A stretch of DNA of 64,000 nucleotides from Dechloromonas sp. ZY10 (GTDB taxonomy: Bacteria > Pseudomonadota > Gammaproteobacteria > Burkholderiales > Rhodocyclaceae). Position numbers and translations under genes: made by a program. The first letter of the stretch is position 1. Each line of letters opens with the position of its first letter. This document shows, piece after piece, positions 27,203 through 35,017 of the stretch. The stretch spans positions 647,001 through 711,000 of the forward strand of contig NZ_CP144212.1 in NCBI RefSeq assembly GCF_041378895.1. The letters run 5' to 3'. The notes under the pieces are model-generated. The model ran no database searches. It was given only the letters and a program-made list of their open reading frames with translations, and was not told the DNA's origin.

Positions 27203-28519
27203 TTATCGCGAAAGCATTTTGACTTGGTTGAGCAAATGAAGTACGGGGTCGCTGCTTTCTAGTCGATCCTTGATGTACTCTATGCTCTTTATTTTTTGTG
27301 CGTCTTCATAAGACAGTGATTGCTCTTTAGATAATTTTGCTATTAAAACCAAGAGGGTTCTTATTAGATACTCATTCTTAAAGCCAGGCTCATGAAATAT
27401 TTCAGTTAATTGAAAATCTGCCGACCGCTTGGCATATTCGCTTGAGTGCGTGAGAGTGTTGCTCTCCAAGTCTGCAACGAATCCGTTATCTGAAGTAAGC
27501 CCGGCAACAACTTGGGGGGAATGGGTTGCTATCAGAAAATGACATCCGCGATGTAAGGAAAATGCTTTCTGAGCAATGCCAATAAATTCGGCTTGCCATC
27601 TGGGGTGGAGGCTTATCTCCGGCTCATCTATACATATTAATGATTCATCGGAGATAGCACTGCTTATACCTAAGAACATTAGCAGCATGCACTGTTGTCC
27701 AGAACTTGCTTCGAAAAATGTCCGCTTATCCTTCGTTGAAATATCGTAAAGATGAAAGCCAGAAACTTGTAGAATCCCGCAGCTTAGCAACGGAGCAGCG
27801 AATCGAGCAAATTCAATTGACTCATTATCAAGCCAGCTATCATGGCGGAGGTCGACTCTGAACGATAGGGTTCGCGTCTTATCACTGACTCTTTCATTTA
27901 AATAGTAAAGAGCTGGAATTATATCTTTCTCAAAATCAAATTTACGTTCGGTATCTTCCTCCATGGTGGCTGTGGCGCGTTGGTATTCATCATATAACGA
28001 ATCTATAGTGCTTCCATAGCCATGAATTCTGGAGAATTTTCGCTTTAATTCGATGCTAAATATCGGCAAAAAACCTGTGTATTCGAATATCCATGACAAA
28101 CTGGCCTTTTTTGACATATCGTTTCGGTAGTCAAGAAACAGAGATTGGCACCATTTTGATAATATCTTGTAGGGGCTTGAGCCAAACTGGCCCAGTCCGA
28201 GATAATGGTATTCAGTGTTGTATTTTTCCCCGTATTTTATGACCTGTTCCGCACTCGGGAATCTATCAAACCTACTGTTGGAAACAGCAATTAGGCGGCG
28301 TGGTTTATATAGTGAGCTACCTGATTCATATACAAAGTTGCTTCTGTTGTTTTTGTGGTGAGGAAATAAATAATGGTTTGCAATCTTGCTGAGCGCTCTA
28401 GATTTTCCTGAGGCATTTTTACCGACCAGCATTGTGAAGATGTTTTCTCTGCCAGGGACAGGTCGGCTTAAATGTATCGACTGCTCATTAGTAATAAGGC
28501 TTTCTATCTGGAATTTCAT
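27203..28519 (-). CDS. ptuA: AAA/OLD-like ATPase, PtuA-like, Septu defence system
   Basis: A 438-residue SMC/OLD-type ATPase. Walker A is near residue 34 (VGKNASGKSRALS). A signature-like motif (FFEASSGQQCMLLMFLG) comes at about 270, Walker B at about 295 (LICIDEPEISLHPRWQ) and the switch His in FLIATHSPQVV. The central part lacks a long coiled coil, and no Toprim nuclease domain follows, so it relies on the adjacent HNH protein. ATPase then HNH in one operon is the Septu order. Retron-linked versions carry a reverse transcriptase, and none is present here. Codon use is AT-rich, unlike the neighbours. Confidence 0.85.
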   Translation of the reverse strand: MKFQIESLITNEQSIHLSRPVPGRENIFTMLVGKNASGKSRALSKIANHYLFPHHKNNRSNFVYESGSSLYKPRRLIAVSNSRFDRFPSAEQVIKYGEKYNTEYHYLGLGQFGSSPYKILSKWCQSLFLDYRNDMSKKASLSWIFEYTGFLPIFSIELKRKFSRIHGYGSTIDSLYDEYQRATATMEEDTERKFDFEKDIIPALYYLNERVSDKTRTLSFRVDLRHDSWLDNESIEFARFAAPLLSCGILQVSGFHLYDISTKDKRTFFEASSGQQCMLLMFLGISSAISDESLICIDEPEISLHPRWQAEFIGIAQKAFSLHRGCHFLIATHSPQVVAGLTSDNGFVADLESNTLTHSSEYAKRSADFQLTEIFHEPGFKNEYLIRTLLVLIAKLSKEQSLSYEDAQKIKSIEYIKDRLESSDPVLHLLNQVKMLSR

Positions 28520-29123
28520 TGTTTAATCTCTATATATTCCATGCTCAGTATTTTGGCGGAGGAAACCATAACAACGTGGACTGTGCGTCCACCTCGTGAC
28601 TCTTTGCCGTAGTACCTCCAGCCACACCGAAAGATATGTGGCGGAAAACAGAACTACGGCACGCAACCGCACGCATAAAAGACGACATTCCATCCACATT
28701 AAATCATAATGTTTATTTAGGCAAAATTATGCCGTACAGCATGAAGAGCTACTGCTGGCTATTGGTCTTGAGGGAAAGCTTTGGCCGAGCTGTTCGCATT
28801 CAGCACTTGCCACAAACGGCCGCAGCAATCAGAAACCTGCCATTCGTACTCTGAATCAGCGAATAGCCGGCTTGGGTCGATTCGAGCCGTTCAACTCCCC
28901 GCGACTTGGTGGCCTGCAGCCCGCGCTGCCGCAAGCAGCCGCTTGAGTTGATCGGCAGCCAAACGGCCGGCGACAGGCGCTGGCCGATCTTCCCTCGGTT
29001 TTGCCTTCAGCCCTCCCTGTACCCAAATTAGCCCCCGCCCCCGCCCGCGCCGTGTCGTTTCCATACAAGACGCCGCCCGCGCCGCTTCTTATCCTCCCCG
29101 GCAAATCACTACCGGGAGTTGCG
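28520..29123. other. Intergenic right edge of the defence island
   Basis: About 600 bases with no convincing gene. The first ~230 bases are AT-rich and should hold the ptuAB promoter. A small hairpin (GTGGAC/GTCCAC) lies near 28575-28591. A 72-codon plus-strand frame at 28636 has no recognisable product. From about 28740 the sequence contains GGCCG-rich fragments (AACGGCCGCAGCAATC, GAATAGCCGGCTTGGGTCG) that look like decayed dispersed repeats. Normal high-GC composition returns from about 28860. Confidence 0.5.
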
Positions 29124-29504
29124 ATGTTCCCCCTTGAATCTTCTCCACCGCTGGCGGTACCGGCGCGCCGCTGGCGCGGCCGGGCTTTGTGCCTGATTGC
29201 GCTGGTGCATACCGGGTTTGCCTTTGGCGAATTCCCCGAGGTCTGGCAGGCACTGTTCGCCGATGGCCTGCTCGATAGTGTGGGCCGCGACCCGCTGCGC
29301 GGCGTCGTTGCCTGGTTCTTCCTGTTCGGGGTTTTGCTGTGGCTGCTGGGCATGGCGGTCGATCTGCTTGAACGGCAGGTGCCGGGCTGGCGCAGCCCGG
29401 CTTTGGGTGGCGCCTTGTTGCTGCTGCTCGGGCTGGGGGTGGGGCTGATGCCGGCCTCGGGTTTTTGGCTGGTGTTGCCGGTGGCGCTGAGCCTGTTCCG
29501 CTGA
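29124..29504 (+). CDS. Small four-helix membrane protein, DUF6463-like
   Basis: A 126-residue hydrophobic protein with four predicted membrane segments. It begins RWRGRALCLIALVHTGFAFGEFPEVW after a short polar head, and the RDPLRGVVAWFFLFGVLLWLLG motif lies mid-protein, the pattern of the DUF6463 family. The ATG at 29124 follows GGGAG at a good distance; an earlier in-frame ATG (29001) would add a proline-rich, atypical leader. Function unknown. Confidence 0.72.
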   Translation: MFPLESSPPLAVPARRWRGRALCLIALVHTGFAFGEFPEVWQALFADGLLDSVGRDPLRGVVAWFFLFGVLLWLLGMAVDLLERQVPGWRSPALGGALLLLLGLGVGLMPASGFWLVLPVALSLFR

Positions 29505-29593
29505 ATGGAGCGCAGCCGCTGCGGCGGTTTTTGCTCCGGGCGGGCGTCGACCGTGTGTTGCGACGCCGGCTCCCTTTTTTCGAGGTCGAACCG

Positions 29594-30061
29594 ATGATTT
29601 CACTGGCCGATTACCCCTGGCAGGATGTGCGCCGGGTGGCGCTGCCGACGGCTGCCGAATATGGCGCCGAAGCATTGTTGCTGGCGTTTTTGCAGGCGCC
29701 GGCCCCGTGGGTGCATCGCCTGATGCGCTGGCGGGATCGCCTGGTCGCCCCGTTGGGCTTGAAGGTGGCCGCGATGCCGCTGCCGCAGGCCGGGCAGCGC
29801 CTGGTGATGGGCGAGCGTTACGGGATTTTCCGGGTCATCGCGGCCAGCCGCGACGCTGTCCTGCTCGGCGAGGACGACCGCCATCTTGATTTCCGCTTGC
29901 TCCTGCGCTGGCAGCCGGGGGAGTTGCAGGTGATCACCGCCGTGCAGCCACGTAACTTTGGCGGCCGCTTGTACCTCGCGCTGGTCACGCCCTTTCATCA
30001 CCTGATCGTCGCCCACTGCTTGCCGCGCATGCGCGCCCGGCTGCTGGCGCCGGCTGCATGA
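29594..30061 (+). CDS. DUF2867-like protein
   Basis: A 155-residue soluble protein. Features are YPWQDVRRVALPT at the start, WVHRLMRWRDRLVAPLGLK, then FRVIAASRDAVLLGEDDRHLDFR and a C-terminal TPFHHLIVAHCLPRM. This pattern fits DUF2867, a family related to START/SRPBCC lipid-binding folds and often encoded near membrane proteins. Its stop overlaps the amidase start (ATGA), suggesting translational coupling. The ATG at 29594 was chosen because upstream sequence is out of character. Confidence 0.7.
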   Translation: MISLADYPWQDVRRVALPTAAEYGAEALLLAFLQAPAPWVHRLMRWRDRLVAPLGLKVAAMPLPQAGQRLVMGERYGIFRVIAASRDAVLLGEDDRHLDFRLLLRWQPGELQVITAVQPRNFGGRLYLALVTPFHHLIVAHCLPRMRARLLAPAA

Positions 30062-31557
30062 GCGCGGCCTCCGGCTGGCCGTCGCTGGTGGCGGCACGGG
30101 CCGCCTTTGCCAGTGGCGAGTTGTTGCCGAGCGAGTTGCTGGCGGCCTGTCGTGCGCGCATTGCTGCTCACAATCCGCAACTGAACGCGCTGGTGACGCT
30201 CGATCTGGCTGCTGCCGGAGCCGCTGCGGTTGCTGCCGACCGGGCCTATGTGGCTGCCGGTGCGCTGACCCAAGGGGGCGCAGCGGGCGACTTGCCGCCG
30301 CTGCTCGGGCTGCCGTTTTCGCTCAAGGACAGCTTTGCCACGGTGGATCTGCGCACCACCGCCGGGCATCCGCCGCTGTCGCTGCATTACCCGGCGCAGG
30401 ATGCCAGCGTGGTCGCGCGCTTGCGGGCTGCAGGCGGAATTCTGGTCGGTAAAAGCAATCTGGCCGAACTGGCCGGCGACCCGCAATGCTGGAATCCGCT
30501 TTTTGGTCCGACCGGCAACCCCTGGGGGGCCGGGCTGACGCCGGGCGGCAGTTCCGGCGGTAGCGCAGTGGCGGTGGCGATGGGGTTTTCCTTGCTCGAC
30601 CTGGGCAGCGACATTGGCGGCTCGATCCGCATCCCTGCTGCCTATTGCGGCGTCGCCGGGTTCAAGGCCAGTGAAAACCGGATTCCGCGCAGCGGCCATA
30701 TTCCGCAGTTGCCGGGCCAGCCGCGTACCGTCCGCCATTTGCTGTCCTTTGGCGCGCTGGCTCGCAGTTGCGCTGATCTGGCGCTGGCCTTGCCGCTGCT
30801 GTGCGGGCCGGACGGACTCGATAGCGAGGTGCCGCCGCTGCCCTGGCGGGCGGTGCCGCCGCCGGTCCAGCCTTTGCGCTTGGCGTACTGGGGCGAGTGG
30901 CCGGGGCTGCCGCTGTGCCCGCGTACCCGCCAGGGGCTGGCGCAGGCGGTGGCCAGCTTGCGGGCACAGGGGCAGCGGGTTGAGGAAGTGGCGCCGCCCT
31001 GGCCGCTGGCCGAGGCCTGGCGGCTGTGGGGCGAAATCGCCGGCAGCGAAATCGGCGCCACGGCACCGGCCGGCGAACGCGGGCTGATGCGCCTGCTGGC
31101 GACCTTCTTGCCGCGTCGGGGCGGACCGTTGGCTGCCTTCGTGCGCGGCTTTGGCGCACGGCATGCAAGCTACGCCCGGGCGCTGGCAGCGCGCGAGGCA
31201 ATGATCGCCGCTTTCGAGCAGCTGCTGGCCGGCTTTGATGCCTTGCTCTGCCCGGTCGCGGCGCTGGCGCCTTACCCGGCCTTCCGCGCGGCGCGCTGGC
31301 GGCCGCCGCCCAAGGTCGTGCTGGGAGGCGAGTCGGTGGGCTGGGCCGAAGCAGCCGTTGGTTGCTGCCTGCCGTTTTCACTCACCGGCAGCCCGGTGCT
31401 CAGCCTGCCGGCAGCAGTGGTCGAGGGCCTGCCGGTCGGCTTGCAGCTGGTTGGCCGGCGCTGGCAGGACGAGGCCTTGCTGGCGCTCGGTGCGGTGGTG
31501 GAAAGCCTGCTCTGGCCGGCGGGCTTGCCGTATCCTCCGTTGGCGGGCGCGGGCTGA
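30058..31557 (+). CDS. Amidase signature family hydrolase
   Basis: A 499-residue amidase. The Ser-cisSer-Lys triad is intact: Lys in LGLPFSLKDSFA, the cis-Ser in TPGGSSGGSAVAVA and the nucleophile Ser in LGSDIGGSIRIPA. The C-terminal SLTGSPVLSLPA segment also fits. It is probably not GatA: no gatB or gatC is nearby, and the substrate-binding region (GFKASENRIPRSGHIP) resembles general acylamidases. The substrate is unknown. The four-base overlap with the DUF2867-like gene suggests the two products are made together. Confidence 0.88.
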   Translation: MSAASGWPSLVAARAAFASGELLPSELLAACRARIAAHNPQLNALVTLDLAAAGAAAVAADRAYVAAGALTQGGAAGDLPPLLGLPFSLKDSFATVDLRTTAGHPPLSLHYPAQDASVVARLRAAGGILVGKSNLAELAGDPQCWNPLFGPTGNPWGAGLTPGGSSGGSAVAVAMGFSLLDLGSDIGGSIRIPAAYCGVAGFKASENRIPRSGHIPQLPGQPRTVRHLLSFGALARSCADLALALPLLCGPDGLDSEVPPLPWRAVPPPVQPLRLAYWGEWPGLPLCPRTRQGLAQAVASLRAQGQRVEEVAPPWPLAEAWRLWGEIAGSEIGATAPAGERGLMRLLATFLPRRGGPLAAFVRGFGARHASYARALAAREAMIAAFEQLLAGFDALLCPVAALAPYPAFRAARWRPPPKVVLGGESVGWAEAAVGCCLPFSLTGSPVLSLPAAVVEGLPVGLQLVGRRWQDEALLALGAVVESLLWPAGLPYPPLAGAG

Positions 31558-31630
31558 GCCGCGCGGGTGTGGGGAACCCCGGCGGCGCCGGCGAGCCCCA
31601 TCTGCGACCAAGACAATGAAAGGAACAACG

Positions 31631-32161
31631 ATGGCGCTGGCGACCTTTGCCGGAGGCTGTTTCTGGTGCACCGAGGCGGCGTTCATGCCGCTGCAGGGGG
31701 TGCAGCGGGTGCGGCCGGGTTACATGGGCGGCCACGATCCGGCCCCGACCTACGAAAAAATCTGCCGTGGCGACAGCGGTCATGCCGAGGTGGTGCAACT
31801 CGAATACGACCCCGGGGAAATTCCCTTTGAAGTGCTGTTGACCGTGTTTTTCACGGTCCACGACCCGACCACGCGCAATCGCCAGGGCCACGATGTCGGC
31901 ACCCAGTACCGCTCGGCGATTTTCTACCACTCGCCCGAGCAGCAGGCGGCGGCTGCCGCGATGATCGCCAGCCTCGACGCCGAGGGTATCTGGCCGGCGC
32001 CTGTCGTGACCGAACTGGTGCCGGCGGTCGAATTCCACGTCGCCGAGGATTACCACCACGACTATTTCCGGCGCAACCCGGAGCAAGGCTACTGCCGCGC
32101 TGTGGTTGGCCCGAAGGCGGCCAAGGTGCGGCAGACTTTTGCCGAGTGGTTGAAGGTCTGA
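31631..32161 (+). CDS. msrA: Peptide methionine sulfoxide reductase A
   Basis: Repairs methionine-S-sulfoxide in proteins. The product is 176 residues, and the catalytic Cys is in FAGGCFWCTEAAF near the N-terminus. GYMGGHDPAPTYEKICRGDSGHAE and GTQYRSAIFYHS are family segments. MsrA normally resolves its intermediate through C-terminal cysteines; one Cys (GYCRAVVG) is visible. Start chosen at 31631 after AAAGGAACAACG. The coding sequence contains a GACCGTG-TTTTT-CACGGTC dyad at about 31842. Confidence 0.95.
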   Translation: MALATFAGGCFWCTEAAFMPLQGVQRVRPGYMGGHDPAPTYEKICRGDSGHAEVVQLEYDPGEIPFEVLLTVFFTVHDPTTRNRQGHDVGTQYRSAIFYHSPEQQAAAAAMIASLDAEGIWPAPVVTELVPAVEFHVAEDYHHDYFRRNPEQGYCRAVVGPKAAKVRQTFAEWLKV

Positions 32162-32260
32162 GGAGCAAGGCGAAAAGCCGCTGCAATCAAGGCGGCTTCA
32201 GTCTTTTGGCATGAATCTTGATTGGTATCCGGCAGATTGCTCTTCTTATCGGGTGCCTGC

Positions 32261-33001
32261 ATGCAAATCTCTGCCAAAAGCCTTTACTCCCCCTTTGCTT
32301 CCACCGTGAACCGGACCTCGTTGCCGGGCTATGCGGCAGAAGCTGCCGCAGCCAGGCCTGCCGCGACCGCTGCCGGCGGTGGTGAAACCACCGTGTCGAT
32401 TTCCAGCGCCGGGCGCCAGCTGGCCGCGCGCGATGCCGCCGCTTCCCGGGTCGCCGGGAGCGGCCAGGGGGTCCCGATGCAGACCCAACTGGGCGAAATG
32501 CCGGTCGACCTCGATACCTATTTCTCGCCCGGGTTTGTCGCCGCCAACGCCGGCAAGGAGCTTCCGATCCTGCTGCCCAACTCGCAGAATCTGCAGGCCC
32601 TGAGCGATCACCTGGCGCAGTCCTTCCCGCGTGCGCTGCAGGCTCACGGCATTCCGCAGGCGCCGGCCTCGATCAGCTACGACCGCGACGGGCAAATCCA
32701 GCTGCCGGCGGATTATCCCTACGCCGAGCAACTCAAGGCCGCCCTCGCCAGCGAACCGGCGCTCGATAGCCAGCTGCGCACGCTGAATACCCTGACCGAA
32801 TACGTCGGCGAGGGGCTCAAGGCCGCGCCCTTCGAGCGTGAATTGGCCGGGGTCAAGACCCAGAGCGAGCTCGAAGCGCTGATCGACAAATACCGCTACC
32901 TGTTCGACCAGAACCGGAACTGGGCTCAGGCCAGCCTGAGCTTCGACGCCAACGGCCGGCCCACCCCGCTGGCCGATGGCAAACCGGTACTGCCGGCCTG
33001 A
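32261..33001 (+). CDS. Hypothetical protein with Ala-rich N-terminus
   Basis: A 246-residue protein that I do not recognise. The first ~75 residues are low-complexity Ala, Ser and Gly (TSLPGYAAEAAAARPAATAA). The rest looks like a soluble helical domain with PVDLDTYFSPGFVAANAGKE, LPILLPNSQNLQALSDHLAQ and YPYAEQLKAALASEPALDSQLRTL (in parts). There is no signal peptide or membrane helix. The N-terminal style resembles flagellar or exported proteins, but nothing nearby supports that. A strong terminator follows, so it is probably monocistronic. Confidence 0.7.
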   Translation: MQISAKSLYSPFASTVNRTSLPGYAAEAAAARPAATAAGGGETTVSISSAGRQLAARDAAASRVAGSGQGVPMQTQLGEMPVDLDTYFSPGFVAANAGKELPILLPNSQNLQALSDHLAQSFPRALQAHGIPQAPASISYDRDGQIQLPADYPYAEQLKAALASEPALDSQLRTLNTLTEYVGEGLKAAPFERELAGVKTQSELEALIDKYRYLFDQNRNWAQASLSFDANGRPTPLADGKPVLPA

Positions 33002-33013
33002 GTGGGTCGCATG

Positions 33014-33068
33014 TTCACGGTCGACGCCGGTGCAGCCGGGTTTTTCTGCCCACCGGGGGGCAGAAAAA
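33014..33068. terminator. Strong bidirectional terminator with a degenerate palindrome copy
   Basis: TTCACGGTCGAC at 33014-33025 is a half-degenerate copy of the CGGTCGACCG element. It is followed by an 11-bp perfect stem (33041-33051 with 33058-33068, TTTTTCTGCCC/GGGCAGAAAAA) with a six-base loop. A- and T-runs on both sides allow termination in both directions. Confidence 0.8.
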
Positions 33069-33256
33069 ACGCTGTTGCTTAAGGTGGACCGTAAAAGGCA
33101 GAGAAAAATGAAATGGGTCGTGAGTATCGCTGGGGGGCGATTGGTGGCAGGCGGCAAGCATGCGGGTTGGCCCGGGTTTCCCGATTTGACTGATATAGGG
33201 TGGGACGCGATACTCCAAAGATCAGCATTGAAATTTCCATCCTGCTGCCTGCCTCC

Positions 33257-33391
33257 ATGAAATTCCTGCTTGCCGCCTTGCGGCGTCCTGAAATCCTGAT
33301 TGCCCTGTGGCTCTCCTGGTCCTTGTCCGTCCTGGCCTGGTTGGCGTATCGGGATGCCTGGCTTGGCACGATGTGTGTCGTGCCGCGATGA
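33257..33391 (+). CDS. Small membrane protein translationally coupled to the diguanylate cyclase
   Basis: A 44-codon frame starting ATGAAATTC. The peptide has a basic head (MKFLLAALRRP) and one membrane helix (EILIALWLSWSLSVLAWLA), then a short tail ending CVVPR. Its TGA overlaps the ATG of the diguanylate cyclase (ATGA), the classic coupling arrangement, and no better ribosome binding site serves the downstream start. Whether the peptide has a function or only carries ribosomes to the next start is open. Confidence 0.45.
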   Translation: MKFLLAALRRPEILIALWLSWSLSVLAWLAYRDAWLGTMCVVPR

Positions 33392-34932
33392 TTGGCCGTC
33401 TGCTGGCGGCCGAGACCGCTTTCGATCCGCTGCTGCACCCTTACCGTGTGCGCGCCGACCGCATTATGGTGGGCATGAATGTCTTCCTGCTCTTCGTATG
33501 CCTGGTCTTGGCGCCGTTACGCGCTACCTTCCTGTCCGTCCTGCTGGTCGGTCTGCCGACATTGTCGCTGGCGTTCTGGCTCAATCGCGCCCATGCCGGC
33601 GCGCTGGCAACGCGCCTGTTCATGGCCAGTGGCTTCATGATCTTTACCGGTCTCATCATTCATCAGACCGGCGGCGATATCGAGGCGCATTTCTCCGCTT
33701 TCGGGCTGATTGGTGTCCTGCTCTACTACCGGGACTGGCGAACGATTGTCGTGGCTACCGTCGTCATCTATCTGCACCATCTGGTTCTGGGTTATGCGCA
33801 AAGTCTGGGCGCGCCGATCTATGTGTTCGACAACGACCGTTTCTGGGCCACTTTTGGCATCCACATCGCCTACTTCCTGCCCTTCATCGGCATGATGGTC
33901 TATCTGGCCATCTGGCTGCGCCGCGAAGGCTACGAAAGCCAGCATGTCATCGCACTGGCGCAGCGCATCCTCCAGGGTAATCTGGTCGAGGATGAGCAGC
34001 CCGTCAGCGATGAGGCGAACATGCCGCTGATTACCGCAGTACGCATGATGAAGGCCCGCTTGCTTGATCTGCTGCGCGTGATGCCGGTGGCGGCGGCGGT
34101 GATCCGCATCGACACCGAGACCATCGTCAGCGTCAATGAGGCCTGGGTGCGCACCATCGGCACGCTGGACGACTCGCAAACCCGTTTCGGTGCATCTCCG
34201 ATTTGGGCTGACCCGGCCACCTGGGATTCGTTGATGGCGCGTATGCGCGAGGCTTCCTACAAGTTGCTCGACAAGATCGAGGTCATGCTGCGTAAGGCCG
34301 ATGGCACGCCCTTTTTGTGCGAACTGTCTCTGATCTTGCACGAAGAAATTGATCCGGTGATGGCGATTCTCACCATCGAGGACATTACCCTGCGGCGCAA
34401 GACCGAACAGACCATGCAGCGACTCGCCTATCGCGACATGTTGACCGATCTGCCCAATCGGGTCAGCCTCCACGCCGCCATCGAACTGGCGTTGGAGCAG
34501 TGGCGTGAGCGCAGTATTCCCTGTGCCGTGGTGATGATGGATCTCGACGGTTTCAAGCCGGTTAATGACACCTACGGGCATGATGCCGGCGACGAAGTGT
34601 TGCGGGTGATTGGTGCCCGCCTCCAGCACGTCAATCGCGCCAGCGATGTGGCGGCCCGGCTTGGGGGGGACGAATTCGCCATTGTCCTTAATGACTGTCC
34701 GGGCGCCGCAGCGGCTGCCGAAGTGGCGAGACGCCTGATCGAAGCGGTTGCACGTCCGATTCGTTTGGCGGTCACTAATGTGACGGTCAAGGTTGGAGCC
34801 AGTGCCGGGGTCGCTCATGTTTCGGCGGGAGAGGCTGATCCCGAGGTGCTGCTGAAAAATGCCGACTGCGCTCTTTATGCGGCTAAGGCAGGGGGCAAGA
34901 ATCGGGTGGCCATGTTTCCGTTAGAGAGTTAA
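33388..34932 (+). CDS. Membrane-bound diguanylate cyclase with PAS domain
   Basis: A 514-residue c-di-GMP synthase. About six membrane segments fill residues 25-195, including the FSAFGLIGVLLYYRDWRTIV and IYLHHLVLGYAQSLGAPIYV blocks that also occur in front of chemoreceptors. A PAS-like domain follows (about 215-335, ending ILTIEDITLRRK). The GGDEF domain (about 345-510) starts LAYRDMLTDLPNR, with metal and substrate residues in MMDLDGFKPVNDTYGHDAGD and an intact RLGGDEFA active site. The inhibitory site RASD sits five residues before GGDEF, so product inhibition is expected. Confidence 0.92.
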   Translation: MIGRLLAAETAFDPLLHPYRVRADRIMVGMNVFLLFVCLVLAPLRATFLSVLLVGLPTLSLAFWLNRAHAGALATRLFMASGFMIFTGLIIHQTGGDIEAHFSAFGLIGVLLYYRDWRTIVVATVVIYLHHLVLGYAQSLGAPIYVFDNDRFWATFGIHIAYFLPFIGMMVYLAIWLRREGYESQHVIALAQRILQGNLVEDEQPVSDEANMPLITAVRMMKARLLDLLRVMPVAAAVIRIDTETIVSVNEAWVRTIGTLDDSQTRFGASPIWADPATWDSLMARMREASYKLLDKIEVMLRKADGTPFLCELSLILHEEIDPVMAILTIEDITLRRKTEQTMQRLAYRDMLTDLPNRVSLHAAIELALEQWRERSIPCAVVMMDLDGFKPVNDTYGHDAGDEVLRVIGARLQHVNRASDVAARLGGDEFAIVLNDCPGAAAAAEVARRLIEAVARPIRLAVTNVTVKVGASAGVAHVSAGEADPEVLLKNADCALYAAKAGGKNRVAMFPLES

Positions 34933-35017
34933 GGCTATGGACGTCGCGCATCTTGCCGGTGTCCCTGCTCCACTGTTCTGATGGCAATCCGGGAATAAGC
35001 CCAAACTCTGAGCCGCC

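Noticed and set aside
28636..28854. 72-codon frame next to the defence island
   Set aside because: No ribosome site, no recognisable product, and its second half reads through repeat-like sequence.
26185..29123. Retron (reverse transcriptase plus ncRNA) around the ATPase-HNH pair
   Set aside because: No reverse transcriptase motif in any frame near the pair; the flanks only hold short decayed repeats.
33360..33440. Second c-di-GMP riboswitch before the diguanylate cyclase
   Set aside because: A GGTGGGACGCGA string near 33200 resembles one block, but the GGGCAAACC and GAAA blocks are missing.
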